Assembly (NCBI GenBank): GCA_964017235.1
Contig: OZ024928.1
Coordinates: 154,528,881 to 154,592,880, forward strand
Reading direction: 5' to 3'
Source of the DNA: Sabellastarte sp. h YS-2021
Taxonomy: Eukaryota; Annelida; Polychaeta; Sabellida; Sabellidae
DNA: 64,000 bases
A program made the translations under genes and the position numbers. Shown here piece after piece: positions 1 to 9,255 of this stretch (its first letter is position 1; each line of letters opens with the position of its first letter). The notes below the pieces were generated by a model. The model was not told the origin of the DNA, did no database searches, and saw only the letters and a list, made by a program, of their open reading frames with translations.

Positions 1-503
1 AGTATCCTTTTGTAGCAATTTAACCTCAGGGTGGTTTTCCTCAGTCTGTCTTTTTCCCACCATCCTTCCATGTGGGCATTCAACCCAAGTGTTTTCATAT
101 GGTATAGTATATTTACATTTTTATGAAATAAAATTTCATATTTTTAAATGTAAAATACATTTTTATGAATAAAAATGTATATACTTACCATATGAAAACA
201 GCAAATCACCCTCCCGCTTGCCCTGCTTTTAAAGACCTTTTTCCAGCATTTATGTTTATTCACAAAAAGAATGAACTATTTCTGTATTACTGCGCATGGC
301 AGAGTGAATTAGGTCACTAGGGGTCAAAGGTAGAAAGTATATAGCTTTAAAGAGGGTCTCCCCTCATATATTTAAATTCTATGTACGGTGTATGTGGCGG
401 TCACCGAACGCCAAGCCACGCCTACCCAAGTGTTTTCATATGGTAAGTATATACATTTTTATTCATAAAAATGTATTTTACATTTAAAAATATGAAATTT
501 TTT
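1..503 (+). mobile_element. Right end of a DIRS-like element (copy G), body outside the window
   Basis: Two blocks share the same terminal words. Positions about 88-205 hold AAGTGTTTTCATATGGTA, an AT-rich centre, then TACCATATGAAAACA, which is the layout of a DIRS internal complementary region (both element ends joined head to tail). Positions about 430-503 repeat CAAGTGTTTTCATATGGTA followed by the same AT-rich end. This matches the ICR-plus-right-terminus layout of copies A, B, D and E, so the piece is read as the right end of a + strand element whose genes lie off the left edge. The terminal words differ from families 1 and 2, so it may be a third family. No coding sequence is seen. Confidence 0.6.
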
Positions 504-975
504 TCACAGCACTTTCACATTTATTGCAATAAAATCCATTAAAATCAGGGACAAAAAGTCGTTCAAAGATGACTTAAATACAGCCTCTATAAGGAAGTCA
601 CTCGTATGGCTAATATTCCAAAGAATAAATAGTACATGGAACCATTCATGTAACCTGGTTTCTGACCATATCTACACCTAGTGAGAGTTATATGGGTGTA
701 TTTAGGTCCAAAGAATATAAAAGTTTTGGTAACCTTAATATCCCCAAAATAACTTCATTACATGATGGATTTCATTAACTAACTATTGTACAAAATTGAG
801 CAGTTAATGAGTTATTTTATGCCAGGAAAACAATCTCACGGACACAATAAATTTACATCTAGAGTTCTGTGTTCAACATATAACTCTGTTTGTGGCTAAA
901 CTCTTGTTGTTTTGTTGTGGCAAAACTAATGAAATCCGCAAAGGTTATTGAAGAACTAGTTGATGAAAGTATTAT
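504..975. other. Intronic or intergenic AT-rich DNA, nothing recognised
   Basis: Between the end of copy G and the start of copy A. No coding potential, RNA gene or clear repeat was found. Confidence 0.5.
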
Positions 976-994
976 TTTTTATTGCGTTAATACA

Positions 995-1165
995 TCCTAT
1001 CCAATGGACAATTGCTTTACCGGTCGGCGCGACCGGTCCCGCCAAACGCCAGAAAAAGACGTCCTGTATATAATACCGGCAGGACCGGTCAGGAGAGTGC
1101 ATTCGCCAGGTGGCGCATCATACTTCCTCTTCCTGTCTAGACAACGTGACGTCATATCATCTTTT
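995..1165 (+). repeat. Left inverted terminal repeat of copy A
   Basis: Complementary over about 170 bases to 6717-6889. It contains CGCCAGGTGGCG, a TATATAATA word near 1078 and the CRE-like palindrome TGACGTCA near 1147. As the 5' end of the element it is the likely promoter region; promoter function is inference. Confidence 0.85.
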
Positions 1166-1281
1166 TCGTTTGGCGCGCGGAGAGTAAAGACATGTTTTCA
1201 ACGACAAGGAATTTTGGTTTTATACCAAACTCAACCGCTTTATTTCATATTTGAAGTAGTTTAGAAGTTTTATCTACAACT

Positions 1282-3188
1282 ATGTCATCACCAGGACAAA
1301 GAAGAGGTTCATGCGGACACGCTATGGCAGGGTTCGACTCCCACTCCAAGTGTGCACGGTGTAGGGACAAAGGGCTAGTCGACGACCCCTGCGTCCTGAA
1401 GAAGGAATGCGTAATCTGTAAAGGGTTTACCCCTGAGCAGACCCTTCAGTTGGCTACACCAACCTACAGGGACAGAAAAGAGAAGAAGATGACCTCCAAT
1501 TCTATGACCTCATCCACCCCCACTCTCGTGGACCCAGCACACGTTAGCGTACTGGGTAAAGTGGAAAAGGTCAAGGCTGTGCAGTCGACCCCTACCAAGA
1601 AGACGAAACGTAGTGAGTCTCCCAAGCCGTCTGCCAGCAAGAAGAGATCTTAAAGCAGTAGACCATCAACTGAAGATCTTAAACAGCTGGATGATAAGTG
1701 GGCAGAGAGGTTTTCCAGACTTGAGGCGATGTTATTAGCCAAGACCTTAACAGTGCCGGTTGAACTGGTTGTGAAGCCAGCTTCAGATGTGACTCACACT
1801 CAGAAGCCTTTTTTTGACCCTGGTGCCTCCACCAGCAATCTACCTGTGGAGAACAGTCTGCCAGTAGAGAAATCCGGTCCCTACCTTGACCAGGCTACCG
1901 GTATTGCTGTAGAGGAGATGCAGACTGCCACCCAGCCCCTTGGGGTTCCCGGTGCAGGGATAGCAACCCAGCCTGTTCAGGCCCCCGGTTCGTTCCCAGA
2001 GGTTCAGCCCACCGGTGAAGTAGATCTGAGTGCAGCCTCTGAAGTGAAGCTGACCAGTGCAGCGAAACCGGTTCCCTGGATGGTGACATCCACCGGGACC
2101 GGTCAGCAGACAAGGATGCCTCCAAAGATGACCCTGAGACTGAACCCACTGAGGAGGCTAACTACAGGGAAACCATGAGGGGTGTGAGAAGTTTCATGAA
2201 CTGGCACAGGGTTCCTGAGTTCGAAACTGTGTTCTCTACTGCAGATGACAACCCCTTTGCTGGTACCCGTGTCCAGCCAACCGGTAAAGTCAGTGTGAAA
2301 CTTCCTGTGGACGACTGGTTGTGCAGGAAGATGTCCAGTCTTAACCTCACAATCAAAGAAGGCTACCCCACCAGAAACACTGACAACACTGGCCTCCTCA
2401 GGGATCAGTTCATCAAAACCCCTAGACCTTCTAGATGGTATGGGATGCATGCTGAAAAAGACAGTGAGAGTTCTACAGTTCGTACCTGGTCACCGGATCC
2501 TGCTAAACTCAACCACTCTTTCAACAGGGTTGCCAGAAGAAATTTACCTTCTGCTCCACCCTCCCGAGCCTTCAGTCAGGATCTCCTCAGACACTGGGAG
2601 AGGGCAGCTCGTGAACAGACAATAATGTGCAACCAGGCTGCTGGTTTGTCAAGGTGTTTGACCAGGGTTCAAGACTCTATGAACTCTCAGTTAAAAACCC
2701 TGCATCTGGACAGTAAGGGGAAGTCATCTGAGGTGAAGCAAGCTATTGGTGAACTGGAGTATTTGACCACTTTCAACTGGTCAGTATCTCAAGCAATGGC
2801 CAGGACTATGCAAGACCTTTCAGAAGCAGTTTTCATTAACATGGCCAACTTCACCCTTGCTCGCAGGGATAGTTACCTGGACTATTTACATGCTGGGGTG
2901 AAGCAAGACACGTTGCACGCCTTGAGAACGTCTCCAGTTCATCTGAATGCAAAAGCTGAAGAGGAAATCAGTAAGAGTGAGGAGAGGCGTTCTTCTGGTA
3001 CTTCACACCGACAACAAGGTCGCTTCCACCCATATGCAGCAAGTGACAAGGCTACTAGCCATCACACCGACAAGAAGAACGTCCCTGCTTGGAAACAAAT
3101 CAAAGACAAGCAGCAAGCTAGGAAAGGTCGTGGCAAGGCCTCAACATTCTCCCAGAAGCCTGCCAAGGGGTTCAAGTCTCACAAATGA
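1282..3188 (+). pseudogene. gag: gag-like ORF1 of DIRS copy A, interrupted
   Basis: ORF1 proteins of DIRS elements are thought to be structural, nucleic-acid-binding proteins. The start at 1282 opens with a Cys/His cluster (H-x2-C-x2-C, KG-x3-DPC, C-x2-C in the first 50 residues) shared with copies B, D and F. The frame is broken by a TAA at 1651-1653, then continues in the same frame from 1654. A frameshift between about 2060 and 2100 moves it to the frame holding the NYRET and RGVRSFMNW words that copy C also has. This part runs to a TGA at 3186-3188 and ends in a basic K/R/G-rich tail. Family assignment rests on the shared motif and on position before RT. Confidence 0.8.
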
Positions 3189-3610
3189 CAATCACTGTGT
3201 AATTCCTGTGACCGGTCAGAAGAACTCTGTACTTGTTACCGGTCAGGGAGACTTGAACCCAGCACCAGTGGTGTCCGAGAACAGCAAAGTGACTTTAAAT
3301 TTCAATGTAGACTCTCATGTTGCAAATGTTCATATTGTCACCGGGTTGCCGCAAAGGAAAGGCGTAAATCCCAATGCATGTCAATTGTACACAAAAATAA
3401 AATATGTGAAGGATGTTTTTTGTGTAGGTCACTTGCCTTCTGTAAATCTTGTCACCAATGCCCAACATGCTGTTTTAGATCCTCCTGTAGGGGCGAGGTT
3501 AAACCAGTGTTGGGAGAAATGGGAAACCCTGGGTTCAAGTCCAAAAGTGGTAAACATTCTGAGGGAGGGTTACACGCTCCCCTTCCGGTTCAGACCCCAC
3601 TTGACAAGGT
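3189..3610 (+). pseudogene. Cys-rich module directly after the gag stop, copy A
   Basis: After the TGA at 3186-3188 the gag frame stays open and encodes an extremely Cys-rich stretch: C-x2-C, C-x-C, CC-x-C-x2-CH, then ICEGCFLCRSLAFC and a CKSC/CHQCPTCC cluster. Copy C keeps YCERCFYCRSLC and copy F keeps VCE, a stop, then CFLCRSVEFC at the matching place, so this frame was under protein-level selection. It is probably a zinc-binding segment at the N-terminus of the recombinase-frame protein, or a gag extension made by stop readthrough. No known domain is recognised. The overlapping frame enters RT near 3490. Family 2 lacks the module. Confidence 0.6.
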
Positions 3611-5302
3611 CACCGACTGTAATAAGCAACTACCACAATCCAAACAAACAATCCTCCTTTTAGAGGCACTGTGTCAGCTGATAAACAAAAATGCAGTCAA
3701 ACCGGTGGAAAATCCAAACTCACTGGGGTTTTACAACCGGCTATTTTTGGTACCCAAACCCAACAACCGGTGGAGACTGATCCTAGACCTGAGCACCTTG
3801 AACACCTTTTTAAACACAGGGTCGTTCAAGATGGAGACCCCAGAAACAATAAGAACCTCCCTACAGACAGGGGAGTGGGTCACATCCATAGATTTCAAAG
3901 ACGCATACTTCCACATACCAATTCACAGTCAGTCCAGGAAGTACATGCGTTTTCACCTCCAGGGTCGGTCCTACCAGTTCAAAGCCCTTCCCTTTGGCCT
4001 GTCCACAGCCCCCATGGTCAAACTCATGGCACTTCAGAAGGGTATAAGGATCCACCAGTACCTAGATGACTGGCTGGTGAGAGGCTCTACCCACGACACT
4101 TGTCTCCAGCATACTCAAACCCTAGTCACACTGTGCCAGGAACTAGGCTGGTGAACAGGGAAAAGTCAGAACTGGTCCCACAGCAGGTCTTCAACTTCGT
4201 AGGTTACCAGTTCGACCTGAAGGAGGGCAGGGTCAGACCAACAGAGGAACGTTGGCAGACCTTGACAGACAAGATCAGATCAATACTGTCGGATCCAGTA
4301 TGCCCGGTCCGAAAATTCATGTCCCTCATAGGTCTACTGACAGCAACAGAAAAACAAGTCCACTTAGGGCGACTACATATGAGACCCATACAGTGGCACT
4401 TGAAAAACAACTGGAGGGTCCCAGAGTCACTGGAAAAGGAGTGGTCCCTACCAGAGAGCAAGTTACACATAAACCACTTGGAGCTGAAAGCAGTATTTCT
4501 AGCTCTAAAAGAGTTTCGAACCCTAGTCTTCAACAAGACAGTGTTGGTAGCTGCAGACAACACAACAGTGGTTGCCTATATCAACAAAGAAGGGGGGATG
4601 AAATCGGGCTCCCTGTGTGCCCTACTGTGGAGAATACTGTCCTGGTGTACCAGGCAGCAAGTAACACTCAGGGCACGTCACATCCCCGGCCGGCTGAACG
4701 TGATAGCAGACAAGCTATCCAGGCTTGGCCAGACCATTCATCCAGAAGTGTTCCAAGCTGTATGCTCAAGGTGGCATCAGCCACAAGTGGACCTGTTTGC
4801 CACCAGGTTCAACAACAAACTACCACAGTTTGTATCACCGGTACCAGACCCCCAGGCTTGGGCAGTGGATGCACTCAGCCTCTCCTGGGAGGACCTGGAC
4901 CCATACGCATTCCCACCGGCAGTCATCTTGGGCAAAGTGGTGGAGAAGCTCCAGGAGTACCCCTGCAACAGAATAATTCTGATTGCTCCAGGGTGGCCCA
5001 ACATGCCCTGGTTTTGGGACCTGGTAGCAATGTCAAGCCAGATCCCACTGTGTCTGCCCAGCATACCCAACCTAGTGTCTCAGCCATTCAACCAGATCCT
5101 TCACAGGAACCTGTCGAATCTGAACCTGCATGCCTGGCTCCTAGAGCCTCAGCAATCAAGGAGCAAGGCTTCTCTGAGGCAGTGGCAGCACGAATTGAGG
5201 CTCCTCAAAGAAGATCAACCAGATCTGTCTATGAGGCAAAGTGGACCATTTTTACAAAGTGGTGCCTCAGTAATCAGGTGGACTTCAGGGCACCACCTCT
5301 GA
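3489..5302 (+). pseudogene. Reverse transcriptase/RNase H/methyltransferase-like ORF of copy A, broken
   Basis: RT motifs are visible: LFLVPKPNNRWR, LDLSTLN, TSIDFKDAYFHIPI, LPFGLSTAP and the catalytic YLDDWL near 4060. RNase H follows (LELKAV, AADNTTVVAYINK, ARHIPGRLNVIADKLSR). Next comes the DIRS C-terminal region with DLFATRFN, FPP and GWPNMPWFWDL, at the place where a Dam-like methyltransferase domain is described in DIRS elements. Damage: frameshifts near 3650 and 4150; loss of about 8 codons between LSTAPM and VKLMA compared with copies C and D; and loss of about 50 codons between WHLKNNWR and the RNase H Glu, which removes the FTDAS motif with the first catalytic Asp. The protein would be inactive. 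Confidence 0.88.
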
Positions 5303-6194
5303 AAGCCATTGCTGACTTCCTCCTGCACTTGTTTCAGGAGAAGAAGTTACAACCAGGCACTATTGATGGCTACAGATCAGCCATTGCTGACAAACTGGGC
5401 AATTCCACCATTAATATCAACAAAGATGAGAATCTCACTCGTCTCCTGGATAGTTTCCATAGAGACAGACCTCCTGGAACCTTTCACTGGTTTTACACCA
5501 GCTCACAAAGGCTCCCTTTGAACCCCTAAAAGAGGCCTCCTTGAAACATCTAACTTTCAAGACTGTTTTCTTGCTGGCCTTGGGTTCAGGTAAACGCAGG
5601 AGTGAGATCCATGCTTGGTTACATAAGAACATCAGACACCAGTCAGACTGGTCTGAGGTGTCCTTGTACCCCTCACCCAGCTTCCTATCCAAGAATCAGC
5701 TGGCTAAGGAGGGTCCAGATAGTGTGGCACCAGTGGTCATTCCAGCCCTGGCACCATCTCTGGACAGGTCACTCAAGGGTGACAGGTCCCTATGTCCAGT
5801 TAGAGCCTTGCACTACTACTTGGACAAGACTTCAGATCTCAGCTGGAATAAGGAGTTAGTCTTTGTCTCCTTCAAGAAAGGGTTCGACAAAGACATCTCA
5901 CCTGCCACCATCTCCTCATGGATCAAACAGACTGTCATTCTGTGCTATGAGCTCTCTGACCAGGAGGCCCTCTCCTTACATCAGGTTAAAGCCCATGATG
6001 TTAGGGCCTTTGCCGCATCTAAGGCCTTCCAGGCAGGGATCTCCTTAGATCAGATCTTGTCAGCCTGCCACTGGAAATCTCACAACACCTTCACCCAATT
6101 CTATTTGAAGGATGTTGCCTGGGCAGACTCAGAGCTTTTCCATCTGGGACCTGTAGTGGCTGCCCAACAGGTGCACCACCAGGCCCAGAAGTGA
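5110..6194 (+). pseudogene. Tyrosine recombinase of copy A, one frameshift
   Basis: The recombinase lets DIRS circles integrate without an integrase. The N-terminal SAM-like part begins near SAIKEQGFSEAVAARIEAPQRRS and overlaps the end of the RT frame. A frameshift near 5490 is followed by an intact catalytic half from 5541: Arg in SGKRRSEIHAW, H-D-V-R, CHWKSHN, and the nucleophile Tyr in FTQFYLKD. The protein ends at a TGA shortly after VVAAQQ. Only one lesion is seen, so this gene decayed less than the RT. Confidence 0.88.
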
Positions 6195-6380
6195 GGAGAT
6201 ATTGTATATATGTAAATATGTACATATTGTAAATATGTTAGATATGTACATAATGTAAATATGTTGAATGTACATATATTTAAAAAAAAAAACAAAAAAA
6301 AACTGTGACTTGTTTAATTCTTCTGGGACGGAACTCAGCCCCTCTCTCTCTCTATCTTTCCCTTCTCAGACCGACTCTGG

Positions 6381-6401
6381 AAGGAAAGAAAAGGGGGGGG
6401 G
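6381..6401 (+). other. A-run/G-run polypurine tract of copy A
   Basis: A-rich sequence passes directly into nine G, about 190 bases after the recombinase stop. The same A-run then G-run occurs near the 3' end of the recombinase gene in copies B, C, D and F. Function unknown. Confidence 0.6.
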
Positions 6402-6559
6402 CAACATCGGTAGACTCCCGGTTAACCGGTGAGTTGGTGGCCGACCCTGACTTTTCAGGGTTCTCTAACCCTAGGTCAAATGGGCCTGTACAATTTGGTT
6501 TTGTTATGAGTTCACATAAGTCCCTAGCTGCTTACCCGCCTACCAAGCGGTAGTTATTC

Positions 6560-6657
6560 AGCAATTGACCATTGGATAGGATGTATTAACGCAATAAAAT
6601 TGCCAATTTAATAAGTAAATTAAATTTTTATAAGTTAATACCCTATCCAATGGACAG
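6560..6657 (+). repeat. Internal complementary region of copy A
   Basis: Reads as the complement of the element's left end (GATGTATTAACGCAATAAAA) joined to the complement of its right end (AAATTTTTATAAGTTAATACC). In DIRS models this region templates joining of the termini into a circle. Confidence 0.8.
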
Positions 6658-6716
6658 GCAAGGCCCACCCAACCGGCCCCGCTATCAGCTTACTAGGGTC
6701 TTACTAGGATTAGACA

Positions 6717-6937
6717 TGAAAAAGATGCTATGACGTCACGTTGTCTAGACAGGAAGAGGAAGTACAATGCGCCACCTGGCGAATGCACTCTCCTGACCGG
6801 TCCTGCCGGTATTATATACAGGATGTCTTTTTCTGGCGTTTGGCGGGACCGGTTGCGCCGACTGGTAAAGCAATTGTCCATTGGATAGGGTATTAACTTG
6901 TAAAAATTTAATTTACTTATTAAATTTGCAAATTTTT
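6717..6937 (+). repeat. Right inverted terminal repeat and right end of copy A
   Basis: 6717-6889 is complementary to the left repeat and again contains TGACGTCA and CGCCACCTGGCG. It is followed by the AT-rich right terminus ending in a T-run near 6935. Confidence 0.85.
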
Positions 6938-7311
6938 AGGCTTTCTGATGGCTGATACTTTAATAAACCTATAAATTTGCTGAAATGTTTCACATTTTTA
7001 CTTATTATTGAAAACAATAGATATTTTTAAGTTCAAATTATTTCAGGAAGACATTTCCTGTATTAAATTTCGGTTTATGTGTTCACAGTAACAGACGTAA
7101 GCCTAAAAAAAAAATGCATTTCATTTATCGCGAAGAGTCTGGAAAAAGCTTGTAATTTTAATAAATATTCTGTTTGGACAGAATGTTCTAGAACATCAAT
7201 CTCATCAGTGGGCCTTTTCCATTGAGATTTAAACCATTTCTAGAATTTCTGGTTTAGGGCATTATTAGTTTAGAATTGTCAAGGTTGTAGTGTATTGTGT
7301 ATTATTGGCAG
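6938..7311. other. Calpain intron, no feature
   Basis: AT-rich sequence between copy A and the first visible calpain exon. It ends with the acceptor TATTGGCAG. Confidence 0.6.
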
Positions 7312-7475
7312 CTACTTTTGCGAGGAACCCGCAGTACTTTGTGACGGTAACAGACGCTGATGAGGATGATGATGAATCCATGGGTACGCTGATCATAGGC
7401 TTGATGCAGAAGGAAAGACGCAAACTGAAAGAAAAAGGGATTGATATGCTCACTATGGGATATGCCATCTACAAG
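7312..7475 (+). CDS. Calpain exon: first part of domain III (C2-like)
   Basis: Encodes TFARNPQYFVTVTDAD, an acidic loop (EDDDES), then TLIIGLMQKERRKLKEKG and MLTMGYAIYK. This fits the calpain domain III start, where an NPQ word is followed by an acidic loop and a LMQK-R-R segment ending in G-x-IY. The acceptor is CAG at 7309-7311 and the donor is GTTAGA at 7476. The exon is 164 nt: two bases complete a codon from the previous exon, then 54 codons, ending in phase 0. Domain III is a Ca2+/phospholipid-responsive module linking the protease core to the EF-hands. The acidic loop is intact. Confidence 0.9.
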
Positions 7476-8636
7476 GTTAGATGAAGAAATGAGAAGATCC
7501 CTACTTAGTCAAAACCTCCCCAGTTTTATTATCAATTTTATAAGGCTGAAGGGACAATTGCCAGATATTTTTTTATTTGTTGACTATGGTAATATTGAAT
7601 GTAGCAAATAAAGTTGAAAGTTTAATTCTCTCCCCATGGACAAAAGTTAGTGATGTCAGGATTTAAAATTCTGATGGTTCACACAATTTTATAAAGTTTG
7701 CATGATATTTAAAGTGGTAATTGAGAGTTTTCATTTAATTTAAACATGTATCCATATGTAGACCTACAAAAGATCTTTATTGTTACCATAAAGTCATGGT
7801 AGTTAAAGAAACTTTTGAGATAAAAGTTTCATTTTCACTCATTATATCCATCCTGCTTGGTGTGGACATATTAGTTTTGGTTTCTTTTGTTAATATCTAG
7901 CAACAAGTGATGTCATGGCAACACTTTTTTCTGTTTCTTTGACTTGTGTGGGTGCTTTGCATTCCAAATTCCTGCACGGATTGGAGCTGATCAGTTTTTT
8001 TGCAAAATTTCCCACCAAGTGTGGCCATGGCAGCATGTTTTTGTCTGTTTTTATTTGTCGATATGAAAACTGGCACCGGTTTCACAAAGGATCTTAGACT
8101 TAACCTGGACTTAGCTTAAGTAAGGGGCTTAAATGTAAGCCTTTTGCCTTGTCTAAGTCTGGGACTTGAATGTATTTCACAAAGGGTGACTGCAAATCAA
8201 TGCTTATCAAATGACCACGGTGGTTATCTGTCATGTGATCCTTTATATCTAGTCAAAGCATTCTACTTTTGACATATTTCCTTTGTTTCACACATTTTAT
8301 TATCGCAAAAATGCCATTAGAAATATTGTAACCATCTTTAACTTTGCTGTACTAAATTGACTTTTCAAATATTATCCAGCCTGAGTCTAATTGTGCACTG
8401 TCATAGTTTGACCTCAATTTCATGTTTAACTTTGCCATTGTAACCTTACAACAGTTGGTTAGCAGTTTTTGAGACTTAAAGGCTTATACATGCTCCTGTC
8501 AGCAACCCTGAGACTAAATTTTTTTTTCAGTGTGTAAATCATTTTGTTAGTCAACTAGGTGCATGCCAAATCATCAGATGTAAGAGATTAATTCGGACAC
8601 ACTGATTGCTTCTTTTTACCATTATACACTATATTT
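7476..8636. other. Calpain intron, mostly unique AT-rich DNA
   Basis: No coding potential seen. Around 8067-8200 the words TTTCACAAAGGATCTTAGAC and ATTTCACAAAGGGTGAC suggest an old dispersed repeat, not delimited. Confidence 0.5.
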
Positions 8637-9142
8637 TAGGGATGGGTCGGTTGGTCTGGTATCTCGGTATCGAGACTATTTTACTGAAATACCGTGATGA
8701 GATTTTACAACTGCCACTTCACTTGTAAGCACATATAATGGAAGGAACAGTTAAAAATTAGAAACATACCCAAAATCTGAAGAAATTATGAGCTTTTATC
8801 CCCATCTTTTCGTCCATTTGCAGACTTTTATAGCAAAATGTTAAGCAGAACTGCCATGTTTTGGTTGCGACAATTTATAACCCCAATCTCACTTGTCAGC
8901 TTATATAATTGAAGGAAAACTTAAAATATTGAGAACAAACAAGAAATATGTAGACATTACCAGCTATTATTTCATATTTTGTGCACTTGGTCACTTTTAT
9001 TGCGATGTCAAGAAAAGGAAACGTCGATTTTTTTTTTGGAGGGGGGTGGGGGGTGTGTACTAAAATGCAGAGTCCCGGAATCGGTACGGTTTTGCATTGA
9101 CAACCTACCGATGTACATATTTTTCAAACCGACCTATCCCTA
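8637..9142. mobile_element. hAT-like MITE, 506 bp, with 8-bp target duplication
   Basis: Terminal inverted repeats TAGGGATGGGTCGGTTGG (left) and TAGGGATAGGTCGGTTTG (complement of right) bound the element. The 8-bp word CTATATTT flanks it exactly on both sides (8629-8636 and 9143-9150). An 8-bp duplication with short terminal repeats and no gene is typical of non-autonomous hAT elements. Confidence 0.82.
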
Positions 9143-9255
9143 CTATATTTGCTGTGGGATACTTTGTTTTTGCTTTTGTCCTTTTTGCCCCATAGCCTTT
9201 AAGGGCTATTGGGATATTGTTTTCACCCATGGTGTCCAGATGGGCGGGCGGGCAG

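Larger units (their letters stand above)
976..6937 (+). mobile_element. DIRS-like tyrosine-recombinase retrotransposon, family 1, copy A (full length, broken genes)
   Basis: About 5.96 kb bounded by inverted terminal repeats, with gag, a Cys-rich reading frame, RT/RNase H and tyrosine recombinase in order on the + strand. An ICR near 6565-6655 fuses the two termini. There are no LTRs, and the flanks are T-runs rather than a clear target duplication, as expected for DIRS elements, which integrate through a recombinase. The genes carry one in-frame stop, several frameshifts and two deletions, so this copy cannot supply its own proteins. It lies upstream of the first visible calpain exon, in the same orientation. 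Confidence 0.88.

Noticed and set aside
976..6937. LTR retrotransposon interpretation of the RT-bearing copies
   Set aside because: No direct LTRs, no DDE integrase or aspartic protease seen; the tyrosine recombinase, inverted ends and ICR show DIRS organisation.
7897..8097. Short open frames on both strands
   Set aside because: No conservation or domain; intron sequence.
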